Made by a program: the position numbers and the translations under genes. The notes under the pieces were generated by a model that was not told the DNA's origin, did no database searches, and was given only the letters and a program-made list of their open reading frames with translations. A stretch of 64,000 nucleotides of DNA from Pseudomonas sp. SG20056 (GTDB taxonomy: Bacteria > Pseudomonadota > Gammaproteobacteria > Pseudomonadales > Pseudomonadaceae): contig NZ_CP134499.1 of NCBI RefSeq assembly GCF_031764535.1, forward strand, positions 992,001 to 1,056,000. Reading direction: 5' to 3'. Shown piece by piece: positions 27,554 through 36,125 of this stretch (positions are counted from its first letter, which is position 1; every line of letters begins with the position of its first letter).

Positions 27554-28066
27554 ATGGCAGTCCAGCGACAGATGGATGCGGTCGATGCAATTCTTCAGCA
27601 GTGGCACCGCGAGCGACCGGACCTGGATGTCAGCCCGATGGGCGTGATTGGCCGGCTGGGGCGCTGCGCGGCGCTGCTGCGGCGCGAGCTGGACAAACTT
27701 TTCAGCAGCTTTGGCCTGACCGCCTGGGAGTTCGACGTGCTGGCCACCTTGCGCCGTTCTGGTGAACCCTACCGCCTGGCCCCGACGACGCTGTTCTCGA
27801 CCCTGATGGTCACCTCCGGCACCATGACCCGGCAGCTGCAGCAACTGGAAGCCGCAGGCTGGGTCAGCCGTATAGCCAACCCCAGCGACGCGCGCAGCAT
27901 GCTGGTGCAGCTGACCCCGGCTGGGCTGGAACTGATCGACCGCGCGGTGACCGCGCATGTCGCCAACGAAGCGCGACTGCTGGCGCCGATTGCCTCCACC
28001 GAGCTGGCGCAACTGGAAGCGCGGCTATCCCAGCTGCTGACGGTGCTGGAGCCGGCTGGCGAGTGA
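27554..28066 (+). CDS. MarR-family transcriptional regulator
   Basis: A 170-residue winged-helix regulator: GRLGRCAALLRRELDKLF dimerisation helices, recognition region APTTLFSTLMVTSGTMTRQL, and wing WVSRIANPSDARSMLVQLT. It probably represses the divergent EamA exporter and itself, released by a small ligand. Typical length for the family. Confidence 0.92.
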   Translation: MAVQRQMDAVDAILQQWHRERPDLDVSPMGVIGRLGRCAALLRRELDKLFSSFGLTAWEFDVLATLRRSGEPYRLAPTTLFSTLMVTSGTMTRQLQQLEAAGWVSRIANPSDARSMLVQLTPAGLELIDRAVTAHVANEARLLAPIASTELAQLEARLSQLLTVLEPAGE

Positions 28067-28114
28067 GTTTTCCGCAAACCCGGCCCTGAGCAGGCCTGCT
28101 AGAAGAGGTGATTA

Positions 28115-28456
28115 ATGAGCAATGAATTAGTGATCGAAGATATTCAACTGGGTGACGGCAAGGAAGTGGTCAAAGGAGCGTTGATCACCACGCAATACCG
28201 TGGCTGCCTGGAGGATGGCACCACGTTCGACTCTTCCTACGAGCGCGGCAAACCATTCCAGTGTGTGATTGGCACCGGCCGGGTGATCAAGGGCTGGGAC
28301 CAGGGTCTGATGGGCATGAAAGTCGGCGGCAAGCGCAAACTCTTTGTACCGTCGCATCTGGGCTACGGCGAACGTCAGTTCGGCGCGCATATCAAGCCGC
28401 ACTCCAATCTGATCTTTGAGATTGAGCTACTGGAAGTGCTGACGCGGGATGATTGA
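28115..28456 (+). CDS. FKBP-type peptidyl-prolyl cis-trans isomerase
   Basis: A 113-residue single FKBP domain without signal peptide: DGTTFDSSYERGKPF, VIKGWDQGLMGMKVGGKR, and LGYGERQFGAHIKPHSNLIFEIELL. The usual active-site aromatic and Asp residues are present. It speeds prolyl isomerisation in the cytoplasm. An AGAGGTG site precedes the ATG. Confidence 0.93.
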   Translation: MSNELVIEDIQLGDGKEVVKGALITTQYRGCLEDGTTFDSSYERGKPFQCVIGTGRVIKGWDQGLMGMKVGGKRKLFVPSHLGYGERQFGAHIKPHSNLIFEIELLEVLTRDD

Positions 28457-28488
28457 GGCGAGGTCCGGCCAGCACAGGTGTAATGTGC

Positions 28489-30264
28489 TCAACTGATAGG
28501 GGCGGCCTCTACGCGGTTGCGTCCGGCATGCTTAGCCCTGTAAAGCGCGGCATCGGCTCGTGCTACCAATTCGCCTGGCGTGTCTCCCGAGGCATACGCG
28601 GCCACTCCGAAGCTGCCAGTTTTGTAACCGACGACGGGGTGCAGTGTGTTTTCCAGAGCCCGACGCAGCTTTTCTGCCAGCTGTGTAGCGTCCGCGAGGT
28701 TGGTATTTGGCACGATGACCAGAAACTCTTCGCCCCCCCAACGACCAACAACCTCCATGGTCCGAGTATTGGCCACCAATACCTGGGCGACCTGAACCAG
28801 AACAGCGTCGCCGACCAGGTGTCCGTGAGTGTCGTTGACCAGTTTGAAATGGTCTACATCCAACAGAATGACGGCGAATGGCGTGGCATAGCGTTTAGCC
28901 AGCGCGATTTGTTCATCGATCACCTGATCCAGACGGATGCGATTGACCAATTGAGTGAGGCGGTCAGTGATCGACAGTTTGGTGACTTCCTCTATGGCCT
29001 CCTCAAGCTCTGAGGTCACAGCGTCAATGAAGCGCAAAAGCCGGGACACCACCCGCGTATGTTTATTGGCGTATGGGTCGCGATCATCTGTGCGTGGCGC
29101 CAATTTACTGGTGTGCTCGGTCTTGTCTTGAGCCTGCTTCTCGCCTTCACGCAGGCCTACCGCCACCATGGTCGAGTTGAGTAGGGTTAGTTTTGATGAG
29201 CCGAAGAACTCGCCGTATGTATAGAAACCAAAGGTCGGCGCGGTTTGCTCGAAGGGCAGGGTTTCCAGTTCGACGTCCTCCTGCATGAGAAAGCGTCGGC
29301 AGCCGCAGGTGTAGAGGAAGATTGCCTGGGGGGCAAACTGCTTCATTGATTGGTGTAGGACTTTGGCATTTTCGGCAATCAGCTCGATATCGCCATAGCC
29401 CAAGCGAAAGGTTTCGCCTTCTTGGATGTCGGCGACAAATCTCAGCACGCCGTCGTTGCAACTGGCGACTGGTACGCGCGCCAGCAATTCGCCTTCACGT
29501 TCAAGCAGAAAGGGGAACTCCAGGGCATTGAGAAAGAACTGCTCGTCGTCGGCGATATTGAGGTAGCGGCGGTAAACATCAAACGCAGGCAGGTCATCAA
29601 TACGTTGCACGTGCAAACCGTCGACCTGGGTGATGCGCATTGAGCGACTCAGCGGCTGCCAGCCCAGGTAGGTTTTCGACTCAATGTGCAGGTCCGGGCC
29701 GGATAGAACAACCGCGATGGCGCCCTGAGTGATGTGCTCGTTGCCGGCAAACAGCAGCGAGTTGCTGATCTCTGCGTAATCCCCGGCACCGCCGCCAAAT
29801 ACCGGGTAACCGTTTAGTGTCGACTCAAGGCCTTGCAGCAAGGCTGCCGCATCCAGGCTCAAAGGGGTCGAAAGCAGCAGAACGCCGGCAATGTCTGGGG
29901 CGCAGTCGTTTATTCGCAGGCCCAGCTCTGCCCCTGCGTTGCGTTCTTCGCCGTTGTTGCACGCTAGCGCCAGCAGATTGATTCGTGAGGATACAAAGAA
30001 GGTAAAGCCGATGATCACTTGGTTGGTCATCAGTTGGCCATGTGCCACTTCGCCAACCGTTGTGGCGCCAATAATTATGGCTGTAGGCAATCTGTCGCTG
30101 ATCATGCGGGTGATTGTTAGTATCTGCGGCTGATCGGCTTGTGCTGTGTAAATCTGTATTAGCTGGGCCTGAGAGTCTGCAGCCTTTTGGGCAATCGTCC
30201 CGGTGGATAGTGCTGCGCCAAGCGTGGCTAAGTCCGTAAAGACATGTGTTACATGCTGAGTCAT
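28489..30264 (-). CDS. FIST-domain diguanylate cyclase
   Basis: A 591-residue cytoplasmic protein. FIST_N (about 20-220) and FIST_C (about 220-370) sense small ligands, possibly amino acids; a linker helix leads to GGDEF (about 430-591) with active site GGEEF at 510-514. The inhibitory site five residues earlier reads RTME (501-504) instead of RxxD, so product inhibition may be weak. No membrane segment is visible. It should make c-di-GMP in response to a cytoplasmic signal. It stands alone, convergent with the FKBP gene. Confidence 0.92.
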   Translation of the reverse strand: MTQHVTHVFTDLATLGAALSTGTIAQKAADSQAQLIQIYTAQADQPQILTITRMISDRLPTAIIIGATTVGEVAHGQLMTNQVIIGFTFFVSSRINLLALACNNGEERNAGAELGLRINDCAPDIAGVLLLSTPLSLDAAALLQGLESTLNGYPVFGGGAGDYAEISNSLLFAGNEHITQGAIAVVLSGPDLHIESKTYLGWQPLSRSMRITQVDGLHVQRIDDLPAFDVYRRYLNIADDEQFFLNALEFPFLLEREGELLARVPVASCNDGVLRFVADIQEGETFRLGYGDIELIAENAKVLHQSMKQFAPQAIFLYTCGCRRFLMQEDVELETLPFEQTAPTFGFYTYGEFFGSSKLTLLNSTMVAVGLREGEKQAQDKTEHTSKLAPRTDDRDPYANKHTRVVSRLLRFIDAVTSELEEAIEEVTKLSITDRLTQLVNRIRLDQVIDEQIALAKRYATPFAVILLDVDHFKLVNDTHGHLVGDAVLVQVAQVLVANTRTMEVVGRWGGEEFLVIVPNTNLADATQLAEKLRRALENTLHPVVGYKTGSFGVAAYASGDTPGELVARADAALYRAKHAGRNRVEAAPIS

Positions 30265-30372
30265 GAATCACTCCCTAGAGCACGGCACTGCAGCCAGTGT
30301 AGGTGTATTTCGATGCTCGCCTCCAGTTTGCCTGGGCTTTAGACGGGTTACTGCGGCAGAGACGAGTGCATA

Positions 30373-31026
30373 TCAAAGCCACTGATCATTACGCTTACGC
30401 CTTACCCGCAACATCGTCGGCAGGATCAGCCCTGCGAGTAATCCAGCGCCGGCAATGCCGCCGCCGTAGGTCATATAGCGCATCAGCACTTGCTGGTTTT
30501 CCTCGCCTAGCTGCGCTTGCAGTTCGCGTAATTCAGAGTTGGCTCGGCTCAGTTCGATATCCAGCGCCGAGCGCGCGGTTTGCAGTTCGTCGATCAGGGT
30601 TTTGCGCGAATCCAGGGTTTCCTGCATGCCCTGCACGCGGGTTTTCCAGGTGTCGTTGATGCCTTCCAGTTCGCTGCTCAGCTGCGCCACTTGCTGTTCC
30701 AGCTGCGGCAGGCGCTCGGCCTGGCCGGGCACGTCTTGCAGGTCGCGGTTGGCAATCCATACGGCGCTGCCGTTTTCACCACGCACCTGGCTGTAGTCGC
30801 CGGAGGTTTGCAACAGCGTGACCTTTTGCCCTGAGACCAGGGTGCCGACGATCCGGTAGCCGTCGGTTGGACCGCTGCGTACGTAGGTGTTCAGGCTGTC
30901 ACTGACCCAGCGGTTGCTGCTGGCATTTTCTTCGGCTTGGGCGCCCACGTTTGCCAGCAGGCAGGTAGCGAAGGCGATGCTGTGCAAAGGACTAAAACTG
31001 GATGGGAGATGGTGAGATAAGGACAT
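30373..31026 (-). CDS. TIGR04211-type SH3 domain protein
   Basis: A 217-residue envelope protein like YgiM. A signal peptide (about 1-31) is followed by a bacterial SH3 domain (about 40-105, NTYVRSGPTDGYRIVGTL), a coiled coil (about 110-185, many Glu/Gln/Leu heptads) and a C-terminal membrane helix (GGGIAGAGLLAGLILPTML) ending in Arg-rich residues. Probably anchored in the inner membrane with the SH3 domain in the periplasm. Confidence 0.88.
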   Translation of the reverse strand: MSLSHHLPSSFSPLHSIAFATCLLANVGAQAEENASSNRWVSDSLNTYVRSGPTDGYRIVGTLVSGQKVTLLQTSGDYSQVRGENGSAVWIANRDLQDVPGQAERLPQLEQQVAQLSSELEGINDTWKTRVQGMQETLDSRKTLIDELQTARSALDIELSRANSELRELQAQLGEENQQVLMRYMTYGGGIAGAGLLAGLILPTMLRVRRKRNDQWL

Positions 31027-31320
31027 GGGGCAATCTTCACATGGCGATTAAACGAAACCCTCAGGCGGGGGCGATAAAGGCCGGCCAAGCGCATTGCCAT
31101 GAGCAGTTAGGCGCTCGGGATGGAGTGGCGCTTGCAGCTGCGCGCTGGGCAAATGGCCATGCAATCCACCCGGCGGGCCGACAGCAGACAGACACTTGGC
31201 GAGCGCGGGGAGTTCACCCAGCGGCGGGGTGCGGGATGGATGGTTGGTATTTCTGCGTAGCTTGCCGGGTGGTTCACAGCCTGGCTGGCAGCTCAATCTG
31301 AGGCTGCGTTCGCGAGTGCT
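31027..31320. other. Non-coding gap before the fumarase terminator
   Basis: About 300 bp between the SH3 protein gene start and the fumarase terminator. I see no convincing gene, RNA or repeat; it should hold the promoter of the SH3 gene on the minus strand. Confidence 0.4.
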
Positions 31321-31361
31321 AAAAACAACAAACCTGGCACGTGGCCGGGTTTGTTGTTTTT
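31321..31361 (-). terminator. Terminator of fumarase gene
   Basis: AAAAACAACAAACC pairs with GGTTTGTTGTTTTT, enclosing an inner TGGCACGTGGCC-like part. A/T runs on both sides allow it to act in either direction. It lies 11 bp after the fumarase stop. Confidence 0.85.
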
Positions 31362-31371
31362 GCCGCAGGGC

Positions 31372-32895
31372 TTACTTGATCTCGACGGCCAGGCTGTCGT
31401 GGATCTTTTTGTTCCAGATCGCAGGTCCTGTGATATGCACCGACTCGCCCTGGGTGTCGACCGCCACGGTAACTGGCATGTCTTTTACGTCGAACTCGTA
31501 GATGGCTTCCATACCCAGTTCGGCGAAGGCCACCACGCGCGACTTCTTGATCGCCTGGGCGACCAGGTAAGCGGCGCCGCCAACGGCCATCAGGTACACG
31601 GCCTTGTTGTCCTTGATCGCTTCGATGGCAATCGGGCCTCGCTCGGATTTACCGATCATGCCGAGCAGGCCAGTGCTTTCGAGGATCTGACGGGTGAACT
31701 TGTCCATCCGCGTGGCGGTGGTCGGGCCGGCTGGGCCGACGACTTCTTCGCGCACCGGGTCGACCGGGCCGACGTAATAGATAAAGCGGCCTTTGAGGTC
31801 TACCGGCAGCTCTTCACCCTTGTTGAGCATGTCGACCATGCGCTTGTGCGCGGCGTCGCGGCCGGTGAGCATCTTGCCGTTTAGCAACACGGTTTCGCCC
31901 GGCTTCCAGCTCTGCACGTCTTCCGGGGTCAGGGTGTCGAGGTCGACGCGGCGCGCGCTCGGGCCGGCTTCCCAGACGATTTCCGGGTAGGCGGACAGGT
32001 CCGGCGCTTCCAGCTCGGCCGGGCCAGTGCCGTCGAGCACGAAGTGGGCGTGACGGGTGGCGGCGCAGTTGGGGATCATGCACACCGGCAGGGACGCGGC
32101 GTGGGTCGGGTAATCCATGATCTTCACGTCGAGCACGGTGGTCAGGCCGCCGAGGCCCTGGGCACCGATGCCCAGCTGGTTAACTTTTTCGAACAGTTCG
32201 AGGCGCATTTCCTCGATCTTGTTCTGCGGGCCGCGGGCTTTCAGCTCATGGATGTCGATGTGCTCCATCAGCACTTCCTTGGCCATTACCGCGGCTTTCT
32301 CGGCGGTGCCGCCGATGCCAATGCCGAGCATGCCTGGCGGGCACCAGCCAGCGCCCATTTCTGGAACAGTCTTCAGCACCCAGTCGACGATCGAATCGGA
32401 CGGGTTGAGCATGGCCATCTTCGATTTGTTCTCGGAGCCGCCGCCTTTGGCTGCGACATCCACTTCCACCTTGTCGCCGGGGACGATGGAGTAGTGGATT
32501 ACTGCCGGGGTGTTGTCCTTGGTGTTCTTCCGCGCGCCAGCTGGGTCGGCGAGGATCGAGGCGCGCAGGACGTTTTCCGGCAGGTTGTAAGCGCGGCGTA
32601 CGCCTTCGTTGATCATGTCGTCGACGCTCATGGTGGCGCCAGTCCACTGCACGTCCATGCCGACGCGGATAAACACGGTGACGATGCCGGTGTCCTGGCA
32701 GATCGGCCGATGACCGGTGGCACACATGCGCGAGTTGATCAGGATCTGCGCCATGGAGTCGCGCGCGGCGGGGGACTCTTCGCGCAGATAGGCCTCATGC
32801 ATGGCCTGGATAAAATCCACGGGGTGGTAATAGGAGATGAACTGCAGTGCGTCGGCGACGCTCTGGATCAGGTCGTCTTGCTTGATCACGGTCAT
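31372..32895 (-). CDS. Fumarate hydratase, class I (4Fe-4S)
   Basis: A 507-residue oxygen-sensitive hydratase interconverting fumarate and malate in the TCA cycle. The N-terminal part has cluster Cys in RMCATGHRPICQDTG, and cysteines at GAGWCPPGMLGIGIGG and VCMIPNCAATRH; the C-terminal domain includes GPTTATRMDKF. Length is typical of the two-domain single-chain class I enzymes. An AGGAGCG site precedes the ATG. The downstream neighbours across the divergent region are a SadC-like cyclase and a ferredoxin reductase. Confidence 0.95.
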   Translation of the reverse strand: MTVIKQDDLIQSVADALQFISYYHPVDFIQAMHEAYLREESPAARDSMAQILINSRMCATGHRPICQDTGIVTVFIRVGMDVQWTGATMSVDDMINEGVRRAYNLPENVLRASILADPAGARKNTKDNTPAVIHYSIVPGDKVEVDVAAKGGGSENKSKMAMLNPSDSIVDWVLKTVPEMGAGWCPPGMLGIGIGGTAEKAAVMAKEVLMEHIDIHELKARGPQNKIEEMRLELFEKVNQLGIGAQGLGGLTTVLDVKIMDYPTHAASLPVCMIPNCAATRHAHFVLDGTGPAELEAPDLSAYPEIVWEAGPSARRVDLDTLTPEDVQSWKPGETVLLNGKMLTGRDAAHKRMVDMLNKGEELPVDLKGRFIYYVGPVDPVREEVVGPAGPTTATRMDKFTRQILESTGLLGMIGKSERGPIAIEAIKDNKAVYLMAVGGAAYLVAQAIKKSRVVAFAELGMEAIYEFDVKDMPVTVAVDTQGESVHITGPAIWNKKIHDSLAVEIK

Positions 32896-33182
32896 GCTTG
32901 GCGCTCCTTTTTGTAGGGGAGGAGTAGGGCAGGAACTTCGAACAGCGCAGGGGCACGGCCCGGCGCAGGGCTATCAAGGTCAAAGGACAAGGCCAAAGCA
33001 CAAGATAAAAAGGCGCGGCAGTATACCGCGCACACCGCCAGGCGGACACCTGTGCCGGCCCAGACCATGGTCGCTGGTCGGCTGTTTGAGCCGACTAATG
33101 ACGCGGCAGCGGCCTAGGCATTCTGTGATCACAGGGGTAGAGTGGCGGCTAGATGCCAGCATGGGACGGAGCCCATAAACCC

Positions 33183-34310
33183 ATGAGCCTAAGTAGCCAG
33201 CGGGTAACCCAGCGATCTCTGCAAAGCCTGCTGCTGAAGCGTTTCGGCATGGCAGTGGCGACCTATGCACTGACTGGGCTGTTGTGCTGGATCAGCGTAT
33301 TTGCCGGGCTGTTTCATGCCTCGCCTCTTACTGCGCTGACCATCACTGCCTTGGCCGCCGCTAGCCAGCTGGTGTTCCTCGTGCTGTTTCTGTCCCGCAT
33401 CAACCTGCGATTTTCCGACCCCAGCCTGACTGAACCCCAGGTGCTGGTGGCGTTGGCCTGGCTGACGGTGCTGCTGTCACTGTTCAGCGAAGGGCGCGGC
33501 AGCATGCTGGTGATCTATCTGCTGATTCTGCTGTTCGGCGTGTTTCAGCTGCCGCCACGGGTCTTCGCCCGTTGCGCACTGTTTGCCTTCTTCGGCTTTG
33601 CCGGCTTGAACCTGTATGAAGCCTATACCTTGCAGTTGAGCGAACCGCGTGTAGCGCTTATGCAGGCGTGCGTGCTGGCGGTGGTACTGGTCTGGCTGTG
33701 TCTGTTTGCCAGTTACGCCCAGGCCATGCGTCAGCGTATGCGTCAACGGCGTTTTGCCCTGCAGGCGCATCAGGACACGCTGCGTGGCATGATGCGCCAG
33801 CTGGAAGACCTGGCCGCCACGGACGAGTTGACCGGCCTGTGCAACCGTCGGCACTTTCTGCGCCTGGCCAGCCGTGAGCTGGAAGGGCTGCGCAACGGGC
33901 GCCAGCATGGCCTGGCGTTGCTCGATCTGGATCATTTCAAGCGGATCAACGATATCCACGGCCACGCCGCCGGGGACCGCGTTCTGCAGACGTTCGCCGC
34001 CGTCGCCCGCGCCTGCCTGCGCGATGGTGATGTGGTAGCCCGCTACGGCGGTGAGGAATTTGTGTTGTTGTTACCCAATACCGAAGCCGATCAGTTCACC
34101 GCCTGCTGCGAGCGCCTGCGTGAGGCGTTCAGTCGCGCCGAGCCGCTGGGCGTGAAGGTGGCCAGCCTGAGCGTGTCCATCGGTATGACGTTGCTGACCG
34201 TGCACGATGATCTCGACGAAGCCCTGCAACGTGCCGATCAGGCGCTGTACCAGGCCAAACGCGACGGGCGTAACCGTTGCGCGGCGACCTGGGAGGATGT
34301 GGATGCCTGA
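33183..34310 (+). CDS. Membrane diguanylate cyclase (SadC-like)
   Basis: A 375-residue inner-membrane cyclase. Five to six hydrophobic segments fill about 25-190, then a GGDEF domain with active site GGEEF (289-293) and an intact inhibitory site RDGD (280-283). It should make c-di-GMP with product inhibition. In P. aeruginosa the gene beside this fumarase is sadC, so orthology is likely, but this protein is shorter than the SadC I recall. The ATG at 33183 is preferred over an upstream in-frame start at 33153. Its stop overlaps the next gene's start. Confidence 0.88.
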   Translation: MSLSSQRVTQRSLQSLLLKRFGMAVATYALTGLLCWISVFAGLFHASPLTALTITALAAASQLVFLVLFLSRINLRFSDPSLTEPQVLVALAWLTVLLSLFSEGRGSMLVIYLLILLFGVFQLPPRVFARCALFAFFGFAGLNLYEAYTLQLSEPRVALMQACVLAVVLVWLCLFASYAQAMRQRMRQRRFALQAHQDTLRGMMRQLEDLAATDELTGLCNRRHFLRLASRELEGLRNGRQHGLALLDLDHFKRINDIHGHAAGDRVLQTFAAVARACLRDGDVVARYGGEEFVLLLPNTEADQFTACCERLREAFSRAEPLGVKVASLSVSIGMTLLTVHDDLDEALQRADQALYQAKRDGRNRCAATWEDVDA

Positions 34311-35244
34311 GTTACGGGCCGCTGATCGCTGCCTTGAGGTCGCCCCCGCCAGTAACCTGCTGGACAGCCTGCTGGCTGCCGGCATCGCCGTGCCCTACAG
34401 CTGCCGCGCCGGCAGTTGTCATGCCTGCCTGGTGCGTTGCGTGGGCGGCGAGTTGCTCGATGGCAAACCGGAAGCCCTGGACGCTGCGCGGCGTGAGCAG
34501 GGTTGGCGCCTGGCTTGCCAGTGTCGGGTGATCGAGGACGTGAGCGTCGAGGTGTTCGACCCGCTGCGTGATGCGGCTCCAGCCGTTATCCACAGTTGCG
34601 ATTGGCTCAGCAGCGATGTGCTGCGTCTGCGCCTGACCCCAGAGCGACCGCTGCGCTACAGCGCCGGCCAGCACCTGCAACTGTGGGCCGAGGACGGCAT
34701 TGCCCGCCCCTATTCCCTTGCCAGCCTGCCGGGCGAAGACCCATGGCTGGAGTTTCACATCGATTGCCGTCAGGGCGGTGCCTTTGCCACGGCAGCGCGG
34801 GCGTTTCAGCCGGGTGGCAGCCTACGATTGGGCGAATTGCGCGGTGCGGCGCTGCACTATGACCCGGACTGGCAAGCCCGACCGCTCTGGCTGTTGGCCG
34901 CCGGCACCGGGCTGGCGCCGCTTTATGGTGTTTTGCGAGAAGCATTGCGCCAGGAACATCAGGGCGCTATTCGGCTTATTCACCTGGCCCATGATGCGTC
35001 CGCGCATTATCTGACTGAGCCCTTGCAGACGTTGGCGGCCCGCCATCCGCAGCTGCAGGTCGAGCTGCTCACCACGGCCGAGTTGACGGCTGCTTTGGCC
35101 GAACTACGCCTTGTGTCGCGGCAAACCATCGCCTTACTCTGCGGCCACCCCGACAGCGTCGAAACCTTTGCGCGCCGCCTGTATCTGGCGGGTGTACCGC
35201 GTAGCCAGGTTTTCGCTGACGTCTTTTTGCCCCACGCGCGCTAG
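34303..35244 (+). CDS. Ferredoxin-FAD/NAD(P)H oxidoreductase
   Basis: A 313-residue flavin reductase with an N-terminal plant-type 2Fe-2S domain (CRAGSCHACLVRC, fourth Cys in RLACQC) and an FNR-like part: FAD motif RPYSLAS, then LLAAGTGLAPLYGVLRE for NAD(P)H and a C-terminal CGHPDSVE. It moves electrons from NAD(P)H to an unknown acceptor. GGGAGG before the ATG at 34303 decides the start, which overlaps the cyclase stop by 8 bp, so the two are translationally coupled. Confidence 0.9.
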   Translation: MPELRAADRCLEVAPASNLLDSLLAAGIAVPYSCRAGSCHACLVRCVGGELLDGKPEALDAARREQGWRLACQCRVIEDVSVEVFDPLRDAAPAVIHSCDWLSSDVLRLRLTPERPLRYSAGQHLQLWAEDGIARPYSLASLPGEDPWLEFHIDCRQGGAFATAARAFQPGGSLRLGELRGAALHYDPDWQARPLWLLAAGTGLAPLYGVLREALRQEHQGAIRLIHLAHDASAHYLTEPLQTLAARHPQLQVELLTTAELTAALAELRLVSRQTIALLCGHPDSVETFARRLYLAGVPRSQVFADVFLPHAR

Positions 35245-35290
35245 CCGTTCAGGTTTTCAGCGCGCGGGTGGCCTGCCGTGAGGAGTGATG

Positions 35291-36064
35291 ATGAGCGAGC
35301 ATCTGCTGGTTGAGCGTGAACAAGGGTTGCTGACCTTGCGCATGCACCGCCCCGACAAGAAGAATGCCCTGACCCGCGCCATGTACAGCGGTATGGCCGA
35401 AGTGCTGGTGCAGGCCGATCAGGATAAAAGCGTGCGCGCTGTGCTGATCACCGGCAGCGAGAGCTGTTTTACCAGCGGCAATGATGTCGCCGACTTTATC
35501 AAGGCGCCGCCCACCGGGCTGAACAGCGAAGTGTTCCAGTTTATGCAGGCGCTGTTCGAGTTCAGCAAGCCAGTGGTGGCCGCCGTCAACGGCCCTGCGG
35601 TGGGTATCGGCACCACCATGCTGCTGCACTGCGACCTGGTGTATGTCAGCCGTGATGCCACGCTGAAGATGCCCTTCGTCAACCTTGGCCTGTGCCCCGA
35701 ATACGGTTCCAGCCTGATTCTGCCGCGTTTGCTCGGCCACGCCCGCGCTGCCGAACTGCTGTTGCTCGGGCAGAGCTTTACCGGTGAGCAGGCTGCAACC
35801 TGGGGCATCGCCAATCAGGCGCTGGATAGCGGCGCGGCAACCCTGGGCAAGGCCCGGGAAATGGCGATGCGCTTTCAGCAGTTGGCTCCAGCTGCCGTGG
35901 CCGATAGCAAACGCCTGATGCGTGCGCCGGATCGTGAAGAGCTGCGCCGGGTGATTGAGGAAGAGGGCGCCTTATTCGGGCAGCGCCTACGCTCGCCGGA
36001 AGCCATCGAAGCGCTGACGGCCTTTATGCAGCGGCGCACGCCGGATTTCAGCAAGTTCGCCTGA
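35291..36064 (+). CDS. Enoyl-CoA hydratase/isomerase family protein
   Basis: A 257-residue crotonase-fold enzyme: oxyanion-hole segments FTSGNDVADF and GPAVGIGTTMLLHCDLVY, then NLGLCPEYGSSLILPRLLG. The position of a second catalytic Glu is taken by ECxx-like PEYGSS, as in isomerase-type members. AGGAG at 35281-35285 favours ATG 35291 over the GTG/ATG just before it. It acts on an acyl-CoA not identifiable from sequence. Confidence 0.9.
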   Translation: MSEHLLVEREQGLLTLRMHRPDKKNALTRAMYSGMAEVLVQADQDKSVRAVLITGSESCFTSGNDVADFIKAPPTGLNSEVFQFMQALFEFSKPVVAAVNGPAVGIGTTMLLHCDLVYVSRDATLKMPFVNLGLCPEYGSSLILPRLLGHARAAELLLLGQSFTGEQAATWGIANQALDSGAATLGKAREMAMRFQQLAPAAVADSKRLMRAPDREELRRVIEEEGALFGQRLRSPEAIEALTAFMQRRTPDFSKFA

Positions 36065-36080
36065 TGCCTTGAGGCAAACA

Positions 36081-36108
36081 AAAAGGCCGCTCAATTGAGC
36101 GGCCTTTT
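36081..36108. terminator. Bidirectional terminator
   Basis: A 28-bp perfect palindrome, with arm AAAAGGCCGCTCAA. The A/T ends serve both the enoyl-CoA hydratase gene and the convergent pyruvate kinase gene. Confidence 0.92.
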
Positions 36109-36125
36109 GCATTGCAGTGCAGCAG

